The notes beneath the pieces were generated by a model, which had not been told where the DNA came from, did no database searches, and saw only the letters and a list, made by a program, of their open reading frames with translations. The position numbers and the translations under genes are program-made. Shown here one piece after another: positions 22,622 through 32,051 of a stretch of 64,000 bases of DNA. Where the stretch lies: positions 304,517 to 368,516 of the forward strand of contig MU006095.1 in NCBI GenBank assembly GCA_010093705.1, read 5' to 3'. How positions within the stretch are numbered: the stretch's first letter is position 1; each line of letters begins with the position of its first letter. The stretch is from Patellaria atrata CBS 101060. Lineage: Eukaryota; Ascomycota; Dothideomycetes; Patellariales; Patellariaceae.

Positions 22622-23503
22622 ATGTCTTGTCCTGATTGCTTCAAGGGTGCCATTCATGACCATGCGACCCCTAAGGGTGAGGAATCAACTATCCACGGCA
22701 TTCGCACCTACATTGCATCCCCTCCGGTCTCATCAGGATCAAATTCCACAATCATATATATCTCTGACGTTTTCGGGTTGCGACTGGTTAACAATAAACT
22801 TCTCGCTGACGAATTGGCTGCCGGAACTGGTCACCGTGTCCTCGTTCCTGACTGTGTGCCTGGGGGAGGCATGGACATCAATGCAATGAACTATGTTGAC
22901 ACATTCACCACTCCGCCAGTGTGGTACGACGTGATCGGTCAATTCAAGCGCATTATGGCGCTTTTACGTGCAGCAATGCTGTTCATCCCCTTCATGATAA
23001 ACGCGGCTCCGCCAATCGCATACCCTAACGTCCTCTCATATTCACGTGCAGTCAAGGCGGATTTACCACAAGGGGCCAAACTTGGCGTATGTGGGTTTTG
23101 CTGGGGTGGATATCTATCCACACAGCTATGTACTGAGCCTTCCGTGGAGAATGGTAATGAAAGACTGATCGATGCACAATTCTGTGGCCATCCTTCCTTC
23201 CTCAAGACCCCTGGGATGATCGTTGATGCGATCTCCAAATTCAAGACTCCCTATTCCGTTGCTATAGGTGACAAAGATTTTGTCTTCCCGTTGAGGGAGA
23301 TTCAAAAAACGGAGGCCGCATTGAGGGAAAAGGTCGGGAGAGGAGAGGGTGATGGTGGATATAACTACGAAATAAAAACATACAAGGGCTGCAGACACGG
23401 ATTTGTCGTTCGATCAAGACCTGGGGACAAAAACGAGTCGGAGAGAGCTGAAGAAGCCAAAGAGCAAGCAATTCACTGGTTCCAAGCATTTATGAGGTCA
23501 TGA
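22622..23503 (+). CDS. Dienelactone hydrolase family protein
   Basis: A single exon encodes 293 residues, starting at the ATG that begins the family-typical MSCPDCFKGAIHDH. The alpha/beta-hydrolase fold is complete: the nucleophile elbow GFCWGG gives Cys160, the acid is Asp219 in GDKDFVFP, and the base is His259 in GCRHGF. A Cys-Asp-His triad is the dienelactone hydrolase signature. Bacterial relatives open dienelactone rings in chloroaromatic breakdown; most fungal paralogues have no proven substrate. There is no signal peptide, so a cytosolic enzyme is expected. It stands intact among relics, and three perfect 12-bp repeats begin five bases after its stop codon. Family is certain, substrate is not. 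Confidence 0.93.
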   Translation: MSCPDCFKGAIHDHATPKGEESTIHGIRTYIASPPVSSGSNSTIIYISDVFGLRLVNNKLLADELAAGTGHRVLVPDCVPGGGMDINAMNYVDTFTTPPVWYDVIGQFKRIMALLRAAMLFIPFMINAAPPIAYPNVLSYSRAVKADLPQGAKLGVCGFCWGGYLSTQLCTEPSVENGNERLIDAQFCGHPSFLKTPGMIVDAISKFKTPYSVAIGDKDFVFPLREIQKTEAALREKVGRGEGDGGYNYEIKTYKGCRHGFVVRSRPGDKNESERAEEAKEQAIHWFQAFMRS

Positions 23504-23508
23504 AGGCT

Positions 23509-23544
23509 AAAGAAAGGGCTAAAGAAAGGGCTAAAGAAAGGGCT
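23509..23544 (+). repeat. Three perfect 12-bp tandem repeats
   Basis: The unit AAAGAAAGGGCT occurs three times head to tail right after the hydrolase stop codon, in its 3' UTR. Probably a simple minisatellite. Confidence 0.85.
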
Positions 23545-24868
23545 CAATGGGCATACATATTAACGAGAAGCGCTCGTCCCAACGTCTCTTCAATCTAGCT
23601 CTTGATTCTGCAATAATATCCTGGAGTCAGAATGATTGGAACCCAACTTACTTTCTATTGAAGACTACCAAGGAGTAGGCTACAACATCGATAGCTTTAC
23701 CTACCTGAGGTAGCTCCTCGGAACTAATCAGAACTCTATCCAGTCAGTCTCGTTCTATCCTGCATGCTAAACATCCAGAGCGTGTTTCACACTGTGCAGA
23801 ATTGCAGATGGCAGGGGAGAGTACATACAGTAAGGTATTTATAGCCCAAGGCGCACGCAGCGGTACGTAACAACGAATGCAGCTTGTGATATTTCTCGTC
23901 GATCACCATGGTCGTAAAAGCTTTTTCTCTCCACGGCATAGCAAGTACGGAGTAATAATGAGGTCAGGTAGTTTGAATCTCCCACCGGCCCCCACACCTT
24001 CCACCACCAACCCCTCTCCCATGATTGCCCTCCGCTTAAACGGCTACCACACAAACCACAGCTTAATTAATTAAATTCCCATCCTAACGGCACTTACTAA
24101 CCCTAGGGGGAATAGTTTAGCGTTCCTGGATATCTAAATTTGGCGCTCGTCGAGGAACGTTTGACCAGCCAAGCAGACAGCGTTCTCGCCAAATTCAAGG
24201 TCTGACCAGATGATAGGTGATGTATTAAGGCTCTTAACACCAGAGACTGGGATAAATCCTTGATCGAAGGCTGAGTTCGTCAAAAGCGGGATGGCCCGGG
24301 GGCTGATTCTTCGACGACATGGCTGCAGATGGTTGGGTTTTAAGGGAAGTCTCTTCGCACACCGCAGAAGGTCATGATTTTGATAGATATCTCCAGTGGT
24401 GGTGTTATTCTGGGGTTGCATTTGTGTGACGAACCTACTAAGATAGAACTACCAGCAAGGTGCGACAGCCCATAGCCGAACGGAGGCAGACACGCTCATT
24501 TATCAAATATATTAAAACTCGTTCCGGAGCCTGGTAGCTGGCGTAAATCATGCGTCTCCTGGAATAAGTGACGGTGAGTTGGATCTTTGCCATGTTATCG
24601 GGTCGTCTTTTTATCTAGACTCTTTTCAAATGCAATATATTTCACGAGTATGCCCCTGGTAATCTCTCCCTACAAAGCTTCTTACCGTGCAGTCGATCTC
24701 TTTGATGTAGTGTTGAGAGATATTCAGAATACAATATTGACACATATTTATCCCCTGATATTGTCCATGTTGCTGATTCAGATGCATTGTCCAGAACATT
24801 CGTTCCATTCAGCTAAACAATTCGAGAGATTCACTGTCGTTAAATCATTATAAGACATTCTTCTAGCC
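23545..24868. other. Spacer without recognisable gene
   Basis: 1.3 kb with several short frames. The longest, 24134-24421 on the minus strand, shows no known motif, and I do not support it as a gene. The last 200 bases should hold the promoter of the secreted-protein gene that follows. Confidence 0.45.
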
Positions 24869-26631
24869 ATGCCCGAGATGAGAACTGGGCAATGTGCGTC
24901 AATTCGAAGTATAACTCTGTCGTTACTTGTTTACTCGGCACAATTTGTGCATGCGCTCCCTCCACCATGTGAGGCTCCTATATATCCTTCGTTATGAGTA
25001 AGAGATGACTAACATCAACAACAGCAGCACAGTTTTCAAATCACAGCACATCACCGCCGTCAGTATGTACACCAAGCTGTCAAGTTAACGTTGCTCCAAT
25101 AAGTATCCTAGAATGGTTCCCAGTGAACTTCACTACGACTATTACTGCAGCTGTTGTGTGGTATACAATACGGCCTCAGCTATTCGAAACTTTCACGGCC
25201 ACAGACACAGAATATCTTACCTTACCAAGTGGATTCACCTTGCCAGCCACAAACTCGCTGGGAACCGTAGTGACAACAATTTCCTTCGGCGGAGAAAGAG
25301 GAGCTTCAGAGACCGTAATGTAAGAGCAATCCCGTGACATGATATCAATATCTTTGGATACTTATTGTTGAGAAAGTGCATATCCGACGGGATACACACA
25401 GTATCCAAACAGTTATGAGTGGAGTGGTACCCTTCCTACAAACATCAAAAATCATTCGACTTGTTTTACAGCAACGGATAGCATTCCCTTGGAGCTCCCT
25501 ACTCCTGAAGTACCAACACAAACTTCATTCCCTGAACGGACAGATAACGGCCAACTCTATACACCCTATTGGCGAACGGTCACGCAAATAGGGCTTAATG
25601 AGATCGACTTCCCAGAATTGTATCCCAATGAGGATGCCCTGTCGCTTTGCTCATACGATGTTACATCTTCCGATCCGACTCCCAGTCCAGTTGTGAATGC
25701 CGCATATTTTTATACGGATACTTTTACAACTACTATAACTGACGACCGAATTGCGCATTCGGAAAGCACAGAGACGTTTATTGATTTACCAACTGGACCG
25801 CCACCGCCGTACAAAACCACGACTACTCGCCCTCCGCACCATTACACATCTCGAAGTAAACCTTCTCACACGAGCGAAACACCCACACCTATAGCTGCAC
25901 ATCAGGAGTTGACTGAAACGGCCGCTGACTTACCCACACCAGCCAATACTGGAGATCCACATTTGGCTCATGATGAGATGACTCAAACTTATATAGATCT
26001 CCCAAGTCCAAGGCCGATTGATCAAAATCCAAGCCCAGGACCCGCTGAGCAAAACCAAAGCCTAAGCCCAGGATCTGCTGTACAAACCGAAAGACCCGTA
26101 TCCAGTAACCAGAACGGAAGGAATACTGATAGACCCACCGGACCGCAAGGACGCTTTACCATCACTCGAGTCGATGCGACCGCACTACCAATTAACGAAG
26201 GACCACACTCATCTATTACCAATGCCCCCGATACTAGACCACAGTTTACGGCTACTAGTGCAGGTTTTATAGGCAGTGAAGACTTACCACCTGAAGTGAC
26301 AGGCGGATCAGCGACTGCGAACCAGCAAACTAATGCAGTGGTGATCACCTTGACAGAACTAGACGGTGATAGCACTATTATAAGTGCTACTCCATTCGAA
26401 ATGACGAACGCTCAAGGCAGTTTTGTCCTCACTACGCTTCTTCCGTCCATAACAACTGACAGTGAGGGTTCCACCGTGGTAGTCTATGGAAGCAATACAT
26501 ATCGAGCTCCTGCGAGTGGTACATTTAATGTAGAACCGCCTTTGTATACGGGTGGCTCTGCTCGCTCGAGGTACATTGATAAGTGCTTACGGGCTTTAAC
26601 TTTCGTACTGCTTACGATGCTCTTGATTTAA
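24869..26631 (+). CDS. Secreted Thr/Ser/Pro-rich protein, probably GPI-anchored
   Basis: Three exons, 24869-24968, 25025-25319 and 25377-26631, give 549 residues; introns are 56 and 57 nt. A signal peptide is clear (SITLSLLVYSAQFVHA, cleavage near residue 29). Exon 2 supplies a Cys pair (VCTPSCQV) and beta-rich Thr repeats. In exon 3 three copies of a motif AH-x-E-x-T-x-T-x-x-DLP occur (AHSESTETFIDLP, AHQELTETAADLP, AHDEMTQTYIDLP), followed by a Pro/Ser/Gln region. The C-terminus ends in a hydrophobic tail (ALTFVLLTMLLI) after small residues GGSARS, as in GPI signals. I infer a heavily O-glycosylated wall or surface protein. No catalytic domain is seen. The first intron has tandem CAGCAG acceptors. 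Function is unknown. Confidence 0.75.
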
Positions 26632-27232
26632 GGTTCCAAAACGAATGATGGAGGGATTTTATGAGTAATTAGGTTTTTCTCAACGTGGTATATAAAGGGT
26701 GGGGTTTTGTTGCAATTGCGATTATATAATTTTAGGATAATTATTCAAATACACCTCAAGAATCAGCACCTTAGGGTCAAGTTAGAGGCCGTGTGCCTAG
26801 TATGTTGGCTAGTCTGCAAACCTTCACATTTGGAAAGCGCAAGCGATCTGTTAAATTACGACACAGCTCCCTCTGTTAAGGTTCTCGTTCAACCTCAATG
26901 AGATCTATCTTTTTCACATTTCCTTTTGGCTCGCGTCAATGACTGTTTCGTCCATTACCTTCTTGAAAAATCTCATCTGTAATCATGGCAGCCTTCAGGG
27001 AAACGTTCTTTTCGAAGTCATGTCAATATATACCCCTAACCTTATTGGATATGAAAATCCACGGCAAATCTTTGATGTGGCGGACAAGGCAACGAGGCAG
27101 TTAAGGTAAGGTAGGAAGGCTGCCTGGATGTCAGCAAGGCTGAGTGGTACGGGAATCTTCTCGACCTAACCTTCTTTTATCGATGTCTCTCGCATTGAAC
27201 TTCTTCTCAATCACTCGCAGTCCTCAGCCGCG
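26632..27232. other. Spacer without recognisable gene
   Basis: About 600 bases with no supportable frame. It holds the 3' region of the secreted-protein gene and whatever promoter the STAND-leader relic once had. Confidence 0.45.
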
Positions 27233-27422
27233 ATGGACGTTGCAGCTAGTGTTGTTTCATTCATCAGTGTGAGCTTGCAGCCGGCCGAAAATATCTTCAA
27301 GATCGTTCCAAGGGGTCAAAGATGGTTCAGAGCAAGCCTAACAGCTTGCATCAGCCTTGCAACGCTTCAAGAAAATTCTACAACAGCTTCCGGTCCTCCT
27401 CTCTTCTTCTGGTATTGCTCTC
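27233..27422 (+). pseudogene. N-terminal fragment of a fungal STAND/NLR-type protein
   Basis: The frame opens MDVAASVVSFISVSLQ and AENIFKIV, a pattern typical of the helical leader domain found at the N-terminus of fungal STAND and ankyrin proteins. It then changes frame: VKDGSEQA, an in-frame TAA, and QLASALQRFKKILQQL continue the same helical pattern. Homology stops abruptly near 27420, where minus-strand GMC oxidoreductase sequence begins. No nucleotide-binding or repeat domain follows. This is a truncated relic; domain identity is from memory of the family and moderately sure. Confidence 0.5.
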
Positions 27423-27810
27423 CAGGTATATTTGTCATCTCGATACGCTTGTTCTAGATCAGTGTAGTGATTCACAAAGAACTCCTAGGACATGGTAGGG
27501 TCTTCCGAGGACTTATCTGACCTGTTCGTTATCGTCAATTGATTGGAATCTGAAGGTTTTGGCGAATATTTGAAAACATACATCATAGGTATACGTTTAA
27601 GTAAACTGTCGCTATTGTCCTCTCCAGCTTCCAAAAGTAGAACGGAGTGACCATGGCGGGCGAGGTTTGCGCTACACACATGAGATTCTATTTCAAGCAT
27701 TCGATTAATTCACCTTACGCTAACGGTCCACCCCCAGGACCAGAACCAACTACGATATATTCGAATTCCAGTCCGGAAAATCTTGCGGTTAAACTGTGTG
27801 GTATCTAGAG
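27422..27810 (-). pseudogene. N-terminal fragment of a GMC oxidoreductase gene
   Basis: On the minus strand, EYIVVGSGPGGGPLA (about 27770-27725) is the FAD-binding GxGxxG start of a glucose-methanol-choline oxidoreductase. A clean intron (GTAAGG...GTGTAG) leads into ANLARHGHSVLLLEAGED. After a probable second intron come SEDPTMS, an in-frame TAG where Trp is expected (a TGG to TAG transition), and EFFVNHYTDLEQAYRDDKYTW. The homology ends near 27422 at the junction with the STAND fragment, so the substrate domain and the His active site are missing. The relic cannot work. Confidence 0.7.
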
Positions 27811-28497
27811 CAGGAAAATGACAAGACAGGGAATATAAAACTTGAACACGGAATACATAGAGACGCTATATTCAACTTCTTTTCGAATAGGACTTTGTGC
27901 AACATTATATGTATAATATACTGTATGAGAAGATGTGGAGAGATTGCTAAAGACTCAAAACGCTGAAATGTGAGTGACCCTTGAGGGATGAGGAAAAGCA
28001 GTAATGTCAGAGTAGGAGTAAGGCATTAACTGCTAAGGCAAGATAAATAAACTGTTGAACAAGATTAGACTGCACTGAATCTAAGGAAATTCATTTTGAA
28101 AATATACCTTGACTGTTACTATGAGGAATAGTGTAGCTAAGACTCTAGCTGATATCCCAACAAATACTCGAGGAGATGTTCCAAGAGATGCTCGGAGAGG
28201 TAGTTAAAGAAATACGCTAAGAGATGCCCTAAAGAGATACTCTATGACAGACGCAGTAGCAAAGATGTAAACGCTACTATAGTACGTCTTGGCTGCATTT
28301 TTATGCGATTACCCCACTTGAAGTTTGAACAGTTATACCTGCTGTCCCTTTTGTTCCTAGATATGAACCTCTTTGCTAAAGAGCTGGGACACATAGGAAG
28401 ATACGAGCCTACCTACCTAGAACGCTGACGTCCTAATCGATAGCCGCATAGGATACTGTAGCCTAAGGTATATTCTTTCAAACCCAAGTACATCAAC
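27811..28497. other. Spacer upstream of the class II aldolase gene
   Basis: Contains a degenerate 12-bp tandem repeat array (28149-28246, separate entry). The rest shows no gene; the right end should be the aldolase promoter. Confidence 0.5.
28149..28246 (+). repeat. Degenerate 12-bp tandem repeat array (~8 copies)
   Basis: Consecutive units such as GAGATGTTCCAA, GAGATGCTCGGA, GAGGTAGTTAAA, GAAATACGCTAA and GAGATGCCCTAA differ at several positions but keep a 12-nt register from about 28149 to 28246. One unit has 13 nt. Period 12 keeps reading frame, and one frame gives tetrapeptides of the type (D/N)-x-x-R broken by one stop. Confidence 0.6.
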
Positions 28498-29385
28498 ATG
28501 GCGCCGTCAGCTATCAACCAGAGTGATCAAGCGATGGCGATCCGCCCTAAGAAAGTGGAAGAGCAAGCTCTTGAGAAGACGCCATTGCAAGTCATGGGAA
28601 CTGGGGTTTCACTCCCAGGAATCCCAATCTTCAACAATGTCGAGAAGCATCGCCAGTGGATGCTTGAACATATGGCGGGAGCATTTCGAGTCTTCGCTCG
28701 CAAAGGCTTCACGGAAGGCATCAGTGGCCATATATCTGTCAGAGATCCAGAAAATCTTCATGCATTCTGGACAAATCCGCTAGGAAAGCACTTCGGTTTG
28801 CTTAAGGCATCCGACATGATACTTGTGGATTACGAGGGTAACGCAATTGGTGGAAACACTAGTAGACCAGCGAATGCTGCTGGTTTCCTGATCCATAGTG
28901 CACTTCATAAAGCATATCCGCACGTTAATGCTGCATGCCATACACACTCGAAAGCTGGTAAAGCATGGAGCGCCTTCAGCAGGCCACTTGAGATGCTGAA
29001 TCAAGATGTAACATACTTCCATGGGGATGCCCAAGCTGTATATACAGACTTTGGGGGAGTTGTGTTTACAGAAGAGGAGGGAAAACGTCTTGCTGCTGCT
29101 CTAGGACCAAAAGGAAAGGGGATGATACTCCGCAACCATGGTCTCTTAACAGTTGGGCATACTGTTGATGAGGCAGCATTCCTGCATACACTCATGGAAC
29201 GAAGCTGCGAAGTTCAGTTAATGGTCGAAGCAGCAGCGGCCAACGGTATTCCAAAGGTATATGTTGACGATGAGGCCGCTGAATACACATTCAGAATGTC
29301 CAGTGATCCCCAAACACTGTACGAGGAGTTCCAGCCAGACTTGAATTTTGAGGATGAGATGACGGGTGGAGCGTTCAGAAAGTGA
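28498..29385 (+). CDS. Class II aldolase/adducin-domain protein
   Basis: A single exon of 295 residues. The aldolase II domain spans about residues 60-270: GFTEGISGHISVRDP near the start, ACHTHS with zinc-ligand histidines 148 and 150, and ILRNHGLLTVG with a third His near 215. The N-terminal 55 residues are polar and unrelated to the fold. Bacterial relatives cleave fuculose- or rhamnulose-phosphate; many fungal members have no assigned substrate and some may bind rather than cleave. No targeting signal is seen. It ends only 60 bp from the facing DUF1989 gene, so the two 3' ends nearly touch. Fold and metal site are intact; reaction is unknown. Confidence 0.9.
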   Translation: MAPSAINQSDQAMAIRPKKVEEQALEKTPLQVMGTGVSLPGIPIFNNVEKHRQWMLEHMAGAFRVFARKGFTEGISGHISVRDPENLHAFWTNPLGKHFGLLKASDMILVDYEGNAIGGNTSRPANAAGFLIHSALHKAYPHVNAACHTHSKAGKAWSAFSRPLEMLNQDVTYFHGDAQAVYTDFGGVVFTEEEGKRLAAALGPKGKGMILRNHGLLTVGHTVDEAAFLHTLMERSCEVQLMVEAAAANGIPKVYVDDEAAEYTFRMSSDPQTLYEEFQPDLNFEDEMTGGAFRK

Positions 29386-29445
29386 ATGAAAACGTTGAGA
29401 TGAAAAATTCAGCCACCGAAATACCTGTACTGTCATAACAAATAC

Positions 29446-30121
29446 TTACGGGTATATCTCTACAGCGATATCTGTAATAGTGCCTCCATTTACTCCATTT
29501 ATGTCGTAAGGGCAGGAGCTGACTGCACAAATGGTATCATCAAGGGCTTCGAATTCGATAAAATCCCCTGGCTTGCTGCTGCGTAATCGCTTCAAAGAAT
29601 AATTCGGGGTGTTTTGAAAAATATTGAAAGGATCCACAACAGCTATTTCGATCGTACTCTTAACCCCGTATTTCTCCATCACCTCAAATATGTTTTGCGC
29701 ACAGCTTCGATGATTCTTGTATCCCATATCTGTGTATAACTTTGGATAACAGGACATATATGTCATGTCGTGGACTCTAACAGTATTCTTAGTAATCCTT
29801 AAGAGAGGTCTATCGGCGTTTGTGTACAGGTATTCACCAATAGCAGGTGTTACTTCTGAGAGATGGTAACGAGTGTAGGCCATGGAGACCTTTTCCGTGA
29901 GGTTGGTGTGGGCGGAATCGGGTGATGGTAAGTGAGCCCAAGCCATGAAGTCGACTATTTGTTCCCCGTGGAGGTCAACTACTCGGAATCTGGTTCCGAT
30001 TTTTATTTCGAACGAGTAGATAACTTCCTGGAACAACGTTGTGGTACGGCTTTTTGGGGCCAATTGGAACTTGGCCAAATGTCAACGGGGGATCGAACGT
30101 TGGCGCAACAGGAACTCGCAT
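29446..30121 (-). CDS. DUF1989 (urea carboxylase-associated) protein with an apparent 5' frame break
   Basis: From about 30000 to the stop at 29446 the frame reads a good DUF1989 domain: GTRFRVVDLHGEQIVDFMAW, TRYHLSEVTPAIGEYLYTN, RVHDMTYMSCYP, HRSCAQNIFEVM and VVDPFNIFQNTP. Upstream this frame has no ATG before its first Met at 29946, inside the domain (166 residues). The only good upstream ATG (30121) opens another frame, MRVPVAPTFDPPLTFGQVPIGP ending near VVPGSYLLV, which also resembles the family N-terminus. The two frames meet near an A-rich run at about 30000, so a one-base indel (real or sequencing error) is likely. Relatives sit near urea carboxylase or act in amino-group metabolism; function here is unproven. 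Treat as possibly broken. Confidence 0.65.
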
Positions 30122-32051
30122 AGTGTAATATTGATACAGTTATAACTCGATTGAGAATATGTTACGTGAAATTCTGACTTTCAGGACAATGAAGGTCAAT
30201 TTAAATTGAGATAGTAGTGGCGCAAAGTGATAAGCCGAGGGTGTGATTAGACGCGGAACAAGTCTTTCTAGTTTACCGTAGCCGTAGAACTACCCTGTAC
30301 TGTACGGAAGACTGACGAAGTTACGTTGTGGAATAGACGTGCTGACAAAGGCATCCTCATCAGGAAACTTTTATAATTTAACGTCAATTCACCAGTATCT
30401 TTCAACCCAATGCAAAATAGCGACCGCATCTCATCATATCTCAAGAGAGAAACTCTCAGGCTGCAGATATTACCTTTTAGTTCGAGCAGGTTCATATACT
30501 GAATTATTCCGCCATGGGAATAGACCGCGATCCTTTTAACGCCAGATGGAAGACTCTGCCAGTTAGCCAGATACAAACGTTACTCGTCTCCTATTTCCAC
30601 TCATTGAACTCGCGGACATGAACTTGAAAGATTCTATAGTATTCGGTTACCTGAACCATGGACGATTGATCATCTCATGCGTGTCTATTTATTAGAACTG
30701 GACCATCAGCTATACACATATCATCTGCCTTCATGTGAAGTAAGCTGGTTTCTACCGCTCTGTCTCCATACTGTCTTGTGGTTGGGCTGCGCGAACATAG
30801 GTCAATCGTGGCCAGCGAGCAAGGTCACAATGAACTAGAAGCATGATGTCACCCAACGAAACCTATAAACATGACCTGGCCATTTCAGTTGAAGGACTTC
30901 GTTCGATGTTAAACACACGTCAAGAGACCTCTTGCTTGCGTTGCATTCTGCTTCTGAAACCTTTCGGTGTGACTCAATTACTGATTGCCGTGTAGGTCTG
31001 TCTGCCGAGTGAGGAATTTTTCTTCTTTGGTGTAATTTGGTACTGTATGTCGGATCCTCAAGGTTCACGCTTACCGTCGATCTTTATAAGACAATTCTCA
31101 CTAGACCATAAAGTCTTCATATTGGAAATATAACACTCCCTCTCTCTTCATTTCTTATCTCAGACACCGCATATTGATGTTTCTGCAGTTTCACTAAAGA
31201 ATAGATCCCTCATCATGGGTGCAGAATTCTACATCATGACCGGATGAGCCCGTTGGAGGCATCAGCAGCTCTATGTAGATAGCGATATCTGTTTACACGG
31301 AATAGGCCTCCGAGATTGCGTAAAAGATGATCGAACAATCAGGGTAAAAGTGCCTTAAGAATTTCACTCCCCGCCGTGACCACTCAAACATACGGTCAAC
31401 GTTACAGCATAATTCGGGCGCTAAAGTATACATGATGTGACGTTTTGCTCCTCACTAATAGCCTACAGAGTACATCGCCATCATTTTTCGTTATAGCTTC
31501 TGACTACTGTTTTTGATATATTTACCCGGCGTAAGGACTTTAGCCGAACAGATTAATATCTTCCTATGGTGCACGCCTAAACTTAGTCTAGAATTCTACT
31601 AGATCTTGTAAAGGAAGAAGAGGCGTGGTTGACAGGGATCTTTCTGTACGCGGACCGAAATTTATCGAAAGGAAGATTTACAACGCCGAGATCGATCTAC
31701 CTTTTGCGTAACTTCTGGGTCTGATTTATGGTTCCGTAATATATATTCCTCCTTAATTCATTGGATAAAGGCAAGATTGGATCGTCAATCAGCTCATCTG
31801 CGTCGCTAGGCAAGAGCCTTGACCTTCTAGTCAACGTGGAATAGATTGGTACCACCCTAAAGGTTCTCTCTACTATCTTAAAATTTTGACATTCGTGCTT
31901 GTGAATATGTAACTATTCCCTATCAGGATGTACGGCGCCACCACGTTGTGTTGGTGTTCTCTCTGAGAGCCCTATATCACCGGAGTGAAGGCCACAGTGG
32001 AGGAAGCATGTTAGTTTGTGTGTCAGTCGTTCGAATTTCAACCTCCCTTTG
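30122..32051. other. 1.9 kb spacer without recognisable gene
   Basis: The minus-strand frame 30268-30576 (102 codons) is the longest; it has no known motif and no supporting exon. Nothing else is supportable. The right end should contain the tyrosinase promoter. Confidence 0.45.

Noticed and set aside
24134-24421. 95-codon minus-strand frame after the hydrolase gene
   Set aside because: No domain, no plausible splicing and no codon pattern distinguishing it from chance.
30060-30121. Intron joining the ATG at 30121 to the DUF1989 domain frame
   Set aside because: The only frame-correct donor (GTTCCT right after two codons) is a poor splice site; a frameshift explains the data better.
30268-30576. 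102-codon minus-strand frame with some hydrophobic periodicity
   Set aside because: No recognised motif, no partner exon, and the upstream sequence in all frames is full of stops.
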